Made by a program: the position numbers and the translations under genes
Notes under the pieces: generated by a model
What the model was told of the DNA's origin: nothing
The model's input: the letters and a program-made list of their open reading frames with translations, nothing else
The model's database searches: none
Assembly (NCBI GenBank): GCA_036346355.1
Contig: CM070578.1
Location: 18,304,501 to 18,368,500 of the forward strand
Source: Rhipidocladum racemiflorum
Lineage: Eukaryota > Streptophyta > Magnoliopsida > Poales > Poaceae
DNA: 64,000 nucleotides
Reading direction: 5' to 3'
Shown here: in pieces, positions 11,347 through 23,972 of the stretch
Position numbering within the stretch: the stretch's first letter is position 1
How the letters are laid out: each line of letters begins with the position of its first letter

Positions 11347-13594
11347 TGTAACGCCCTGCTCCCCTGCGCCCGGGTCAGCCGCGTCGCCGCCAACGGCCGC
11401 CCTCGCCAAGGCTGCTGCCGCCAACGAACCGCTGCCCGCACCTGCCGTGAAATTGCTGCCGTTGAGCCGCCGCCGCCTCTTCCCCTATAAACCCCACAAG
11501 CCCTCTCTCTCGGTGGCCTTCTCTCTCCGCTTTTCTCCACTGGCCACACGCTGCCTCCGGGCGCCTGTCACACAGCACTACTGCTGGCCGACCAGGCCTG
11601 CCGCCTGGCTGTTTCGCTTCCTTCCTCCGGCCACTGGCCGCCTGCCTGTCGTGCCGCCTGCCGCTGGCAAGGCCCGCGCTTTTCCCTTCCTGCTCTCGCC
11701 CGGCCGCGCTTACCGCTGGCCTCAGCCTGGCCCCGGCTCGCTCGCTCAGGCTTCGCCACGCTGGGTAGCGCTGGTCCACGCCGCGCGGACTCACCCATGC
11801 GTTAGGGCCCGGCCCCACCTGGGCGCTTTTAAAAGAAAAAAGAATTTCCAAAACCGGTTTTGGCTGGCCGACAAGATGACGCAAAGAAATCGGTTTTTCT
11901 TTTAAAAATGATTTAAAATTCAGAAAAATTCCGTAAAAGACCGCTTTAGTTGTTTTTAAACTTCCTGAGTCTGCTACTCGCTCGAACTCCGACATTGGCT
12001 CCGCTTCTTCCTCCTAAATTATTAGAAATCTCAAACTTCAGCTTTAGAGCTAGTTTGAAATTCAATTTGGGTTTATTTGTATTCGTTTGAGTCTTATTCG
12101 AATTCTGGTTGTTTTTCGCACAGAGATTACTTGGAGAGTCCGAGGAGTTCTAATCCATTTAATTCGAGCAAAGAACTCATTTAACTGTGCAAGTCACACC
12201 CTTGACCATATTGCTCCTGGGCTTTTATGAACTTTATGATTGAATTTAAATTAGTGCATGCTTATTTATTCTAGACATTAATTTCCGACCTAGTTTTAAA
12301 TGATAGTTAAATCCAATTCGATATATGCCACCTTTTGACATTTGAATTCGATTCCCCTTGTAACCTTAGTAAAAATATGAGTTATGACTATGGTAATATT
12401 TAGACATTGCTTAGCCATGCATAGAACTGAACTTAGGGAATTTTGGGGAACTTTATGCCAAAATGATATCATGTTCAATTGGAAACTTATAGTGATCAAT
12501 GTTAGTATTAATGTGGAGATTAGTATGGTTAAAATGAAAATGACTTAGACCGGGCAGAATTGGTTGGAAAGTGGGGAGGTCATGGTTCTGTTTTGTGGAA
12601 AGTCTCGCCTAGTCAATTAAGGACCGGGCCTGAAGTTTCACTAATGTAAAGCCTAACCGCATTACCACGAAGTCCGAATGGGACACTCGCTATCCTTATT
12701 AAATCATTTCATGGATACCAAATATGCCATATGGTGGTAGTGGTGTGGTGAAAGCGAGATGTCGCACTCGGGCGCAAGAGGGGGCTTCGACAGAGGGAGT
12801 CTTTCAATGTGAAACCTTAGCTGCATGACTACATGTATGATTTATTAATGGGGCCTTGTCATATGTTTCTCTCGCTCAGCCACCAAAGGAAGTGTGTTGA
12901 CATAAAAGGGAAATATTATGTCTTGTGGGTAAAGTTGTACAACCTCTCGCAGAGTGTCAAACTAATTTGATTAGTCGCGGGCCATGCATGGGCATGCCGA
13001 GCAAGCCATTTTCAGACTAGACTTTGGTAAATTAAAATTTGGTTTCCAAAATAATGTTGGATGGAGGGAGTCCATCATGGGTATAACTTAGCCAATTCCA
13101 GGAGAGATTCCTGAGTTAAAATGTATAGATTTGATTTGGAATAAAGTATGCCTTTTAAAATTGTTGAAAATGTTATTAAACCGCTGCTTTATGCTCAAAT
13201 AAAACCATATAGCCATCCTTTGATTACCCGTGACATTTATATTGCATTTACTAGTGTGATTTGTCGAGTACGTATGTACTCACCCTTGCTTAATTTACCA
13301 CTTTTGCAGGAGTGAGTACCACGATGGTGAGGAACATGGGCTGACTAGCCGCCCCTACTGATTGCCATGGCAAATTAATTGGGCTCCATCTATTTGTCTT
13401 CATTTCCACGCTTTATTTATTCGCTTATTTATTTGTTGGCCTCGCCATTCCCTTTGTAATCCTTGAATATTTATTATTAATAAAGAACGCTGGATATGCT
13501 ATTGCTTTCATTTCTACCTGTGTTTAGCCTTTTCCCCGGACTAGTACATGTATCATTACAGAGGATTTCGGAGGTGTTATTCCGGGGTCCGACA
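11347..13594 (+). mobile_element. Gypsy-type solo LTR (2248 bp)
   Basis: It starts TGTAACGCCCTG and ends ggggtccgaca, so it has TG...CA ends. It is flanked by the perfect 5-bp duplication TAGCC (11342-11346 and 13595-13599). The first 500 bp are GC-rich, which produces overlapping spurious ORFs on both strands (11223-11995). The rest is AT-rich and includes a polyadenylation-like attaataaag at about 13476. Large LTRs of this kind with TGTAAC...ACA ends are common among grass gypsy elements. No internal domain is present. Confidence 0.85.
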
Positions 13595-13599
13595 TAGCC

Positions 13600-14926
13600 C
13601 TAGCTAGCTGAACGACATCCTTCAGTGTACGTAACAGCTCTACTCTAATTTAATTACTTGATTCAAGTTTATTTGTAACTTACTATCAAGCTTAACGAGT
13701 TATTATCGTGCATCTTTTAAAATTCACATAGTAGACATAAAAACATTTTATTTACCATTTAAATGATTATTTCAAATTTGAGCTAATAAAATCACTATCA
13801 AGTCAAGCCTCATTAATTGACCTTTTTTCATTTAAAATAAATCTATTTCAATTTTAAACCCAATTTTAATTCGAGTCCTAACAAGCTTTTTGATCAGACC
13901 TATTTGGAACTAGCTTTCGGACGCACAAGGAATGGAGCAGAAGATATGTTTAACTTAATTGAGGAGTGATTAAAAAGTTTCAATCAAGCAATCTGTCGAG
14001 GCAACTAGGTTGGTCCAAATGCAGCTGAGTCTTTCATTCCTGATATCTTCTTGTATACTACATCTTGCATGGCATGCATCGTCGATTTAAGACATTATGA
14101 AATACATGAGTTTTGGAAACCAAAAAACAACAACCATATATACATACTACGTTCCAAACAGAGCCTTAGGACATGAAATGCGTGCTCTATTTGAACTTAG
14201 CTAGGGATTCAACAAGAAGACTAGGCAAGCACATGCTTACGTTCATTATGCAAGACGGTGACATGGTGTACTGCTGGTATGAGTACGCATTAAGAATCGA
14301 TGGACGGCCGCACGTTGGCGTCATCGTCACTGGTGGTTGTCTCCCGCCGGTGAGATAGTCTGCAACGGCGGCGACCGTGACACGTGGTGGAGGGCCCCCT
14401 GCCCCACCCCGGCAAGTTTTGTCGTGTTGCGCGCCGCACGTGTACGTGCGGGTGACACGTGGGCCAATGAGAGATTATGGCGAGAGGCGCCACACATGGG
14501 GCCATGTGCCGCCGCGCGGGGCCCCGGATACGACAACCGCGTCAGGCGCCGCGTGGGTCCCACACGCAAGACGTACCGCCACTACAGTGTACTGCTACCA
14601 CACCCCCGCGGCCGGTATGTCGTTGCCCGCCTCGTTTCTTTTTTTTTTCCAAAAAAGAAAAACTCTGTTATATTACTTGGTGCTAATTAGTTTCTCACCA
14701 AAAAATATATATGTATATAGTGTTAATCAAGAGCTCAACCCTGTCATTAATCTTTGGTGCAGACGTAGTAATTAACAATTCTCTCTCAAGGTATGTGTAC
14801 TCAACCTGCGGACGCCCATTAATTATTTCCTCAACCAGGACGTACACACACCGCCCTCCATGGCTGTTGGATGAGCACGGGGACCAAATCTCCACCGCCC
14901 GTTCCTTTTCTGTCGAACTATTTCTC
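13600..14926. other. Intergenic, GC-rich patch with ACGT boxes, no gene recognised
   Basis: AT-rich to 14290, then a GC-rich patch (14290-14630) with several ACGT-core boxes (cacgtggtgg, cacgtgtacgtgcggg, gacacgtggg). ORFs there overlap in five frames, so none is convincing. It could be a promoter-like CpG-rich island or an unrecognised gene fragment. Confidence 0.4.
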
Positions 14927-15160
14927 TGGTGTGTGTTTGATTGATGGGATTAGGTTGAATGGGATGGGATAATTCTGTACCCTTTAATTCTATTATTTTG
15001 GGTTAATAGAATGGTTCAACATCTATAAGGAATATTTTTTAAAATTGTATCTTGATCCAGGATGGGATGATTCGTTCAATCAACCAAACACATGGATGAC
15101 CTTTTTCTTAAACCATCCCATACATGTAGCACTTGATACGAGCAACCAAACACACCCTTA
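14927..15160. mobile_element. Probable Tourist-like MITE
   Basis: Ends ggtgtgtgtttgattg and caaccaaacacaccc are inverted repeats of the GGTGTGTTTGG type seen in Tourist-like MITEs. Internal gatgggat and catccc blocks also pair. A 3-bp TTA lies at the right end, but the matching left TSD is not clear. Confidence 0.6.
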
Positions 15161-15589
15161 CTTCTCTTTTCCCGCGTTAATTTTGCTCACTCCACTTTGG
15201 CCCTTCGCTCGCAACTCATCCTAATCCCTCACGCCATGGTAATCGTCCCGGCCGTCTCCCCTCTTCACACGCGGCGAGGGGCCGACGCCTTCCACTCCCA
15301 CGCACTACGCCTCGCCACCACGTCCGCACACAAGCTGATCAGCCTCGCCACCACGTCCGCACACAAGCTGATCAGCCTCGCAGCATAACACACAGTCGGT
15401 GTACAAATTATACCAGCCTGCTGTTAGATATCGCGGTGTGTAAAATGACGATGATCTGTACTGCTTCCTCCGTCCCACGAGATCAAAGAAGTACTAAGCC
15501 TAAGAAAAAGTTCATGACATTAATTAGATCATATATGTCGTTACCAAAGGACGTACCACGACTACTTAACATTTTTTTATTTTAACTTT
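15161..15589. other. Intergenic with a 32-bp tandem duplication
   Basis: At 15310-15380 the unit ctcgccaccacgtccgcaca (continuing to caagctgatcag) occurs twice head to tail. The ORF 15197-15388 contains it but shows no domain. A truncated Stowaway-like end (cctccgtcccacgagatcaa) is at 15467. Confidence 0.5.
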
Positions 15590-15955
15590 AAAGTAGAGTT
15601 ATAGAGTGAAATACTATAATAACATTCTTTGAAATACTATATATAAGGGTATATACGTGTAATATATAAGTATATAAGACCATCTAGGTGATATTTACAT
15701 TTTTTCAGAGGTGGTATGTACACTTTTAGACATACTTCTTTTTATGTGTGTATATGAAGGTATTTGCAAAATAGGCTAAAAACTATGTACTCCATTGCAA
15801 TTTTTTCATGTGGATCTCATTGGAATATCTTATAATTAGTATATGAGTGTATCCAAAGTGATAAAGAAGTATTTTAAGTTCGTTTGGGTGGTATTTCAGA
15901 GATGAGAGTAATTACTCCCGGGAGTAAAAAGTACACATATATATATATATATATG
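15590..15955. mobile_element. Degenerate Micron-like element
   Basis: The order of landmarks (tcttataattagtat, gtgataaagaagtat, ttcgtttgggtggta, gggagtaaaaagta) follows the units at 8685-9499, and the right end again runs into (TA)n (15936-15953). It is more diverged and its left end is approximate. Confidence 0.6.
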
Positions 15956-17494
15956 CCCCCCCCCCTCCCATGTTCTTAAGGGATGTAGGTGGCAGCTTGT
16001 GCAACATTGCTCAATTTTTTGTGTGTTCCTACCTAAGCCATAGAATACTTTTATTGAATTGATAAATTTTTTTACCAATAGTCTAAAAATAAAACCGTCT
16101 GTAACTTACTTTGCAAAAAGACCGTACTTGGCAACTGAACCTTTCCAATTGCCACACGGCCAACAAGTCAAAAATCTATTTTTCAAAAATGAACAATTTT
16201 TTGTTGGCGTGGCAAATAAGCACCGACACACCATTATTGATGGCGTGATAAAGTTTGTTGGGACAAATTCTAGATGGATCTAACGTGAAGAAGTAATGCC
16301 TTTAAAGTTTTTTTTTAAAAAATTTAGTTATAAGCTTTAGCATTCACCGTAGAAGAAGAATAACACTTAAACACTCTCACCACCACATACACGCACACGC
16401 CACGTATACACGCATGCCGCACCCGGCCCCACGAACACCCGAGTCAAGTCTAGACTCAATCCTGGACGGGCTGCGTGCACAGCCGGACTGCTAGCCAACC
16501 GATCGAGCTAATGCCTCCAAAGCTCACGTTAATTTTTTTGACACTTCCTACATACGATCCGGTTTTTTAAGCAAAGAAAAAACTGAAGTGAAGGCACAAA
16601 ACATAGATAATTAAGTGTAGTGCTAGACGAGATTGACATTTTGGAGCTGAGTGGAGTAGAGCTATTGAATGGGTGTGGGGTTTTGTGTTGCACTGTTGGG
16701 CTCACATGATTAGGTTCGACGGGTAAAGCCGTTGGAGTGAAACAGCGGGAAAGGGCCACATTGCATGGTCTCCTGTTCCCCCGACGAGCTCCGTTTTTCC
16801 TTCGCTTCGTCAATTCATTCGTTTCTTCCATGAAAAACTACACAAGCATACCCCTAGCTACCGCTCACAACGAGAGGTGCTTCTATACTCTTCCTTTTAA
16901 AAGTTACACAACTATTAAAGCATGAATGAATGGTAGATGGTGATTACTTACCCCTTCGCTTGCTTCAAGATTTGTGCAACTTGCTGGTTTCAAAAAAAAA
17001 AAAGATTTGTGCAACTTGCACTAGAAGGAAAAGCATAGAAACACCGCTCACAACTCATTCATGCATGTCTGGTCGATCAACCCTACATGCACACTGGCTA
17101 GCACGAGCCTGGTTCAGGTTGTGCCCTGCGTGACCGCAATTTGGCTAATTAATTATATTAGTGCCATGGTGGCTCCATCGTGTGCGTGATATATCGACGG
17201 CTTGCTCTATCCGTTTCACAGTTTAACAGTTCATGTTTATTCGGGCCAAAAAAAAAGGTTCCTGTTTATTGGATTGCAAGCTTAACTATTCGAGTAATCC
17301 GTTGCTTGACTATTGTGTTTGAAGCATAGTACTAGCAGCTTGTTAGAAGTATGTTGCCTACTGACTTCACTAGCTAGCTAGTAGGCGTCGTAGCTTTTTG
17401 TGATTCAACCTCGAGATCAGAAAAAAAGAACTCAGAGGGTAACATTGGACAAGAAGAAGATGGGAACTGCAAAAGGATCCTATAATTAAACATA
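15956..17494. other. Intergenic, no gene recognised
   Basis: A poly-C run at 15956-15965 and moderately AT-rich DNA. ORFs up to 100 codons exist on both strands without domain or codon-bias support. Confidence 0.4.
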
Positions 17495-17496
17495 TA

Positions 17497-17731
17497 CTCC
17501 CTCTGTCCCACAAAGAGTGCATTTCTAGGATTTTTAAGACAGATTAGTGTGCAAGGTAAATGACTAATGTGCCCCTTATTACTCCATACACAAGCATGGT
17601 GGTGCTTCGGTTTCCACAAGCACTTAAATAAGCATGCATACACTTACAGCTGAGCCCTACAGACTAAAGATGCATTCTTTGTGGGACAAAATTTGAACAC
17701 TAGAAATGCACTCTTTGTGGGACAGAGGGAG
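17497..17731. mobile_element. Stowaway MITE (235 bp)
   Basis: Bounded by TA, with TIRs CTCCCTCTGTCCCACAAAGA and its complement at the right end (tctttgtgggacagagggag). The interior holds a repeated aaatgcactctttgtgggac block next to the right TIR. Confidence 0.92.
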
Positions 17732-17733
17732 TA

Positions 17734-18714
17734 CACGTCTTTCTTGACACAGCGGGCTAATGGCAAAAGCAAACATGTAGGGAGGCCAGAGAGGCCACTA
17801 CATGGCCATGTCCCATAATTGCCATGGGACCCTGATCCTACACACAAGTCCCCAAAACCCTAGCCAGAGAGAAGAAATTAATTAAAGAAGGAACTAAAGA
17901 TGATCGCCTCACACTTTACGTTGAAACCAGCAGAGATGGATGGATGGATGGAGATCCAACGTACATGACCCCTCCGGATTTGTGTCCCCCACGGCCCTTG
18001 TCCTCTTCTCCTCCTCGATCCCCCACACAGGGAAAATTAATTAGTTAGTGTAGCCATGGCATGGCCCTTCTCTTATATTACCTGTTTGCTTTTTTGTTAG
18101 CTTGATTTGTCCATTTACTAGAAAGCACTATTTTAGTAGTTATATATAGCCCACTGCTCAAGCTAGTTAGCCGTCCTATGTGCCTTGTATGCTAGTAGTG
18201 TTTTGCTGGTGCATGTACCTGGATCTTCTACCTCCAGCTTAATTGGTTTGGTTAGTTCGTGCCTCTTATATATGACGTTTTGCTCTCCATGAATTAAGAT
18301 TGAATTGAAGGGCATGCATGAAGCCGGCCCCTACGCATTTTCATTGTTAAAGCACAGGAATTAAGGGCCCATTTGGACCGGAAGATTTCACACGATTTAT
18401 GCTACTTTGTTACGTTTTCTCTCTATAATATCTACGTTTCAAACATGGCTTATGTCATGTATAGACAAACAAACAGAAAGCTCAACACTACCAATCCCTT
18501 TCTGTAACTAGGTACGTGGCAAGCCAAGCAGAATGTAAAAACTGCATGAACATCTTGATGAAGCATTTGCAGAGGATAACGGAAATTGCTAATTTGAGGT
18601 CACTTTTATTAAATTTTCGGTGAGAACATCCTCTTGTGTGACAAGTGTTAGCACTCTCTTTCTTTCCACACTTTCTCTTTCTCGTCACGACACTCAAAAT
18701 AGTTTTTGTTTTTT
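17734..18714. other. Intergenic, no gene recognised
   Basis: No supported ORF. A ggatggatggatgg tetranucleotide run is at 17938. Confidence 0.4.
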
Positions 18715-19110
18715 TTTTCAAAATTTTCCTTCAAATTTTTGAATAAGCGGTATTTTTTTAAGTACTTTTGAAAGTTTTTTAATTAAAACTTTTCGAACAT
18801 AAAGTTTTTTAAATCAAAATTTTTTACAGACCAAAAGTTTTTTGAATTGAATGTTTTCGGCGTTAAAACTTTTCAAGTTGAAACTTTCTAATTTGAGAAT
18901 TTTTGAATTAAATTTTTTGAATTGAAACTTTCTAATTTGAAATTTTATGATTTTTTTTGTGTGTTGAAACTATCTAATTTGAAAAAAAAAAATAGTTCAA
19001 GCTTTTTGAGTTCAATTTTCTAATTTGAAGTTTGATTATTTAAATTTTTTGTGTTGAAACCTTCAGTGTTGGAACTTTTCGAGTTGAAAGTTAAAATTTT
19101 AAGTTGAATT
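18715..19110. repeat. AT-rich degenerate tandem repeat (ttgaaactttctaattt type)
   Basis: Successive variants of an approximately 20-35 bp motif such as ttgaaactttctaatttg and gttttttgaattgaa fill the segment. Copies are too diverged to give a fixed unit. Confidence 0.6.
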
Positions 19111-19581
19111 TTGTGTTAGAAAGGAAGAAAGGAAGATGACGGATGTGAGTACGGAAGAGATAAGAGGGAGGGGTGGAGATGGAGGTGGATGGAGAAGATA
19201 ACATATGACATTATGAGTACGTCATTAATTTTTTTTAATTTTAAGGTAACATCAAATTAGTGGTACCCAAGAATAACGGCAGAGAAGATCCAAAGCTCCT
19301 AGCAAAACAATAAAAATTGAGGTTTAGCCGCGCTAGAGCCGTGTAAACCGAAGCCAAAAAAGAAAGATTAACTTTGTCACGCCTAAATCAGGTGTGCTAT
19401 AGATTTTTATGTGAGTGTTTCGTTCATTATCATAACTGTAGCTTACCACACTTTCTTAGCTCTATTTTCTTTTTGCATAGACACGATTTTTACCAAACTT
19501 TACTATACTTGTGGCTCTATCACAAAAAATATATCAAATCATACTTATTTAAGATTAATTATGGCAAAATTAGCTTCAATC
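19111..19581. other. Intergenic, no gene recognised
   Basis: AT-rich DNA. The ORF at 19374-19622 runs into the following MITE and has no domain. Confidence 0.4.
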
Positions 19582-19584
19582 TAA

Positions 19585-19976
19585 GGGCATGTTTGGCAAC
19601 AAAGTATGTTCATATTTTCTAGGCAAAACCATGATTTTGGAGAATACCATGGTATTTTTTGCCATAAATTGTTTGGAAGCAACAAAAAAAAACTCTATTT
19701 TGAAAACCATGGTATTGCTAATACCATAGTATTTTTGGAGTATTGAAAACTCCACTCAAAGTGGAGTTTTGGGCTTTTAGGGCTGGTGTAGAGAGAGAGG
19801 TGTCAATACTTTGAAAATACCATGCAAAAGACTTTGTAGCCAAACAGCTTGTAGTTTCAAGAAAAACCATGGTTTCAATGGTGGTAGGTGAAACTATGGT
19901 ATTTATGTTAAAATAATTTCTAAACTATGGTTTTGCAATACCATAGTATTAAAAAACTTTGCTTCCAAACAGGACC
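19585..19976. mobile_element. Tourist-like MITE (392 bp)
   Basis: Flanked by TAA (19582-19584, 19977-19979), the PIF/Harbinger target. Ends GGGCATGTTTGGCAACAAAG and the complement of ctttgcttccaaacaggacc form a TIR of about 20 bp. The interior has several accatggtatt / aataccatagt inverted copies. Confidence 0.85.
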
Positions 19977-19979
19977 TAA

Positions 19980-20501
19980 GCAGTCTCGTAGCATCCCATC
20001 AAAGGTTGAAGCACTTAGGAGGTCCACCACATCACACGGCCGGTGCCCGGCCTTTCCCATGCAAACTTTTGTCTCCTCCATTCTCCCTCTGATTGTCTCG
20101 CACACAAACAAGGAAACTCATGTCTCCTACATGAAGGTTTCAACACTGTTAGTGCTTACCATGCATGCATACATGTAGTAGTAGCAGTAGAAGAAGCAGA
20201 AATTTGGTAGTACTAGCTAGTGTCTTCTTCCTCCTCGAATTGATTTCTGGCCATTGATCGGCTACGTGCTGTCTTGGCTAAACGTGTAGACCGAGAGAAA
20301 GGAAAAGCAGAACGACGGGGAGGTGGCCATCTGCCAGAACCAGATGCATGGCCCAAGGTCAACTCTGCCTTGGCTCCTTGCACAGTGTTGGAGCGTAGTC
20401 TAGCTCACGGCTTCTTTATTTGGTTTGGCCAAGTTAGTTTTGTCTACAGATATCGATCCAGCAATCGCTTAGCTAGATGTTACAACATATCTGGTTCGTT
20501 A
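19980..20501. other. Intergenic, no gene recognised
   Basis: Short ORFs on both strands (19920-20178, 20274-20549), one crossing into the hAT element. No domain recognised. Confidence 0.4.
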
Positions 20502-20512
20502 TACAGCTCCTC

Positions 20513-21167
20513 CAGGGCCGTATTTGATATTTTGGAGGCTCCGTGTTAAATTTAAAATTAGATTATAGACAGTAAAAGTTAATTAGCAAAATAATTATTT
20601 GATATTTCAGATATAGCATAATTTTTTTCTACGGTACAAACGATTATGTGGTATACCACGCTAAAAAAATAATTTTCATATTATGACCTTTACTTGAAAA
20701 GCACAATTCTTCTAGTATTATTTGAAACGGAATCTTCAATTATCATTATAATTAGTCTTTTTCAAATTAAATCAACGGCTACCGTTAAGTCTTTCATAGT
20801 TTATTATAGAACGCAAATAGAACTTCAATTTCAATCTATATGAGCTCCTTTTTTTGCATGTGCAATAGTCACCAGAATTATCAATAAAATTCTATATGCA
20901 ACAATTGCATTATAAAAATAATTTAGTTGTTTCAAAAACTTTAAAATATCAAAAGGGCATGTGGTTTTGCTTAGGAATGAATTTTTACAGTAAAAATTAA
21001 AAAAAAGAAAAATAAAAAGAATAAAAATAACCACTCATACATTAGTTCTTACTCTTACTAATAAAAGGTTAACAACCAGTGATGCAAGAATAAGTAAAAA
21101 ATTGGGTCCCTTAATTTTGAGGGGCATGTGCAGTAGCCCATGCTGCACAGGGACCTGTTCGGCCCTG
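20513..21167. mobile_element. Non-autonomous hAT-like element (655 bp)
   Basis: Ends CAGGGCCG and CGGCCCTG are inverted repeats. The 8-bp sequence TACAGCTC occurs at 20502-20509 and again at 21168-21175, directly after the right end. There are three extra bases (ctc) between the left TSD and the TIR, so the left end may be 20510. TIR and 8-bp TSD fit the hAT superfamily. No transposase was seen. Confidence 0.75.
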
Positions 21168-21208
21168 TACAGCTCTAATGCGGCTATAGAAAATAGTCAT
21201 ATTTGTTA

Positions 21209-21468
21209 CTCCCTCCGGTTTGGTAATATCTGTCGTTTTGGACAAAGTGATGGTCAAACTTTCGAAACTTTGACTATCGATATATTTTTAAATATTTAAA
21301 TTGGATACATGAAAATTATATGTGTAGACTTGTCTCGAGAAGTACTTTCATAATATTATAATTTTATTGGGTTTTATAAATATATTATAATAAAAATTAG
21401 CGGTCAAAGTTGTTTTTTGAAGACCGTGTCGATGTCCAAAACGACAGATATTACCAAACTGGAGGGAG
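21209..21468. mobile_element. Stowaway MITE (260 bp)
   Basis: Bounded by TA (21207-21208, 21469-21470). TIRs are CTCCCTCCGGTTTGGTAATA and the complement of tattaccaaactggagggag. Its body is shared with the degenerate copy at 5444-5668. Confidence 0.93.
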
Positions 21469-21470
21469 TA

Positions 21471-22165
21471 TGTAATTATAATACTGTAATATTTATACAT
21501 CGTTAATCTGTGCGGTTACAATCTGGTCTATCAGAATAAATGACGTGAATGTTATTTTTTTTTTATCAATTAACGAGAGAATTTCTAGATTACTTTTATT
21601 TTTTAATGTATCAGTGACGGAATTTCCTGTCCTTTTGTAGGCCTTGATTCCCACCAGACAGCCTTAATGTGGGAATTTATTTCGATATATCCTCACGAAA
21701 ATTGATGGAATCCTTCGAATGTTGAGTTGACACTACCAGATACTTATTTAGGTTGTTTTACATATAAGAATGTCCGGACAACCTTGGCGACTGTGAGGAC
21801 ACGAGGCAAGCAAGTTGTTGTCCTCACGTCTCCCTCTAACTTGATTGTTCTTCACATTTCTTTGTTTTGTTCCGCGAACGAGAGTTAAGAGCACCTGGAC
21901 AGGAGCCGAATTATTAATCCCTCGCCTTCAGATACCCCTCGGAGTTTGTTGGATGATTTAAATTTAGAATGGACAATATCCATCGTATGCATGTACTAAC
22001 ATGCATATTGCAATATATCTAAGCAATCGCTGTAGACAAAAGAGATGCTAAAATACTGGTACTAGATAAATTAGAGAACAGAAGCTGGTCGGTGCCAGTC
22101 AATGTTCACACTGTCTTATGTTTGCAAATTTGTAATACAGCCATGAAAAACGAATTACATCATCT

Positions 22166-22202
<37 letters not shown>

Positions 22203-23306
22203 GGCTCAATCTGAAAATATTTTCATTAAACCACCATTAATTCTCCACAGCCCTACATTGCAAGTCGCCAAAATTATGGGTGGTCATGCATGCATGCAAG
22301 CATTTGTAGTTCATGGAGCCTAAATGCGAAGGAACAACAAATTCATCCAACAGAAGGCACTCATGATCACCTAATGATGCACTGTAATATCAATAAATCC
22401 GGTCAAATTAACGTACAAACATTTGAAACGAACTTATCTCAATGTTTTGGAGGGAAAATGGCGAGGTAATTAATACCCAAATTATTGTAGTACATTTTGT
22501 TCCATCCTTGTAACTTTAAGATTTGCAGTATTTCCTAGTGAATTTTCAGTTTGCTCTACAAATCGCTCCTTAAGAAATTGTGGTCCTAAAAAGAAAAAAA
22601 ATGTTGTTAGACCTAAACATAAAAATATCAATCTTTTTAGGAAACCTTTTTTCTTCTGAAGAACAGAGAAGCATCAATTCAGGTATGCTGTAGCCTGTAG
22701 GGGTGTAGCCTCATGAGACGGCTAACAATAAACCAAAGAACTTTTTTCTCCATGCAGATGAAGAGGCCACCTCACACGAGAGAGGACTGAGCATAGTTCG
22801 ATTGGCAACTAGAGTTGTCGCCCACCACAGTTTGATCCTTGGGATCGAATTTTTCGTGCCTTACCAAAATAATTATGTATGTATTAACTGGGACAACGTG
22901 TTCTCGTATTCCGAAGGTCGTGAAGTCTCTGATTACTTTATTGGCGTGTGTAGGGATATACACGTTTATGTACGTATGGTATAGTACGTAAGTGTGATAT
23001 ATATGAGTTATGTGAGTTCGTCTTGTATTAAAAAAAATTACAAAAGGACAGAAAAGTGGTTGAGACCAATTTAAAGAGCAACACAAATATGAGAGGGGGG
23101 GGGGGGGCACTTCTTTTGATTCTCTCTTTTGTTTTCTAATTTTTCATGAAACTAGCAAATTTACCCGTATAATTGCGCGGCTAAATATTATGATACAATT
23201 ATCTTTGATATATAACTATATTTTATATAATTGTGTTTTTTTATATAACTCTAATATCTATATAGATTAATATGCACCGTTATAATCTGGTCACACCAAA
23301 ATAAGT
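21471..23306. other. Intergenic with (GA)n, no gene recognised
   Basis: Contains a (GA)n tract at 22172-22200 and a poly-G run at 23095-23107. From about 23150 (actagcaaatttacccg) the sequence looks like a Helitron or similar repeat, but no end could be fixed. No supported ORF. Confidence 0.45.
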
Positions 23307-23564
23307 GGTGGAGATCCTTGGACTCTTTCTTTTAATCTAAGCCGTTATAATCCGGATCCACTAGATAGATGGTGAGATATTTTTTTAAAAATAATAACAT
23401 CCGATGGTGGAGATCCTTGGACTCTTTCTTTTAATCTAAGCCGTTATAATCCGGGCGGGTCCGCTAGATAGACGGTTAGATATTTTCTTTTAAATAATAA
23501 CATTCGATGGTGGAGATTCTTGGACTCCTTTTAATCTAAGCCGTTATAATCCGGGTCTGTCTAG
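23307..23564. repeat. Tandem repeat, about 2.5 copies of a ~100-bp unit
   Basis: The block ggtggagatccttggactct ... taatctaagccgttataatccgg recurs at 23307, 23406 and 23508. The first two copies are separated by ctagatagatggt and poly-A/T stretches and the last copy is partial. It lies about 400 bp upstream of the DUF1635 gene. Confidence 0.85.
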
Positions 23565-23837
23565 ATTAAAGGCATGATGTTTTGCCTTTTTTGTGAGAAT
23601 TTCTAATTTTTTTCTCAGCGATTCTTATGAGTTTTTAATATGTAATAGATACATTAATTTCCTTTGTCTCGTTGGTTGCCTAGATGGCAAGATATCATAG
23701 GCGATTGCAGATTCCATATGTTTTTCCCCCATAATTTTCTCCTCTCCCCAAACCTTTCCATACCGTAATCTTCTTCCCAGGCAAATACCTGACGGACTCC
23801 CTCCTCCCATGCAGGCACACACACTCTCTCTCCTCTC

Positions 23838-23847
23838 TTATATATGC
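23838..23847 (+). promoter_or_regulatory. TATA box of the DUF1635 gene (ttatatatgc)
   Basis: Sits in a CT-rich stretch about 130 bp before the start codon. Flanking ctctctcctctc tracts are common in rice core promoters. The transcription start is inferred to lie around 23870. Confidence 0.6.
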
Positions 23848-23972
23848 ATTTCTCTCCCCTGAAAGCTTTCTTGAACTCTGCTTCTTCTCCCCCGTCCACA
23901 ACCAAACAACGCAAGAGCAAAGGAAGTAGTGATAAAGCAAGCTTAGCGAGAAAGCGAGAGACTTCTGGGAGG

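Noticed and set aside
11223..11995. Overlapping GC-rich ORFs up to 206 codons
   Set aside because: They lie in the GC-rich head of a solo LTR, are open on both strands at once, and match no domain.
23861..23882. agctttcttgaact resembles miR396
   Set aside because: It is in the same sense as the miRNA, not the target sense, only 14 bases agree, and no hairpin partner was seen; probably chance in a 5' UTR.
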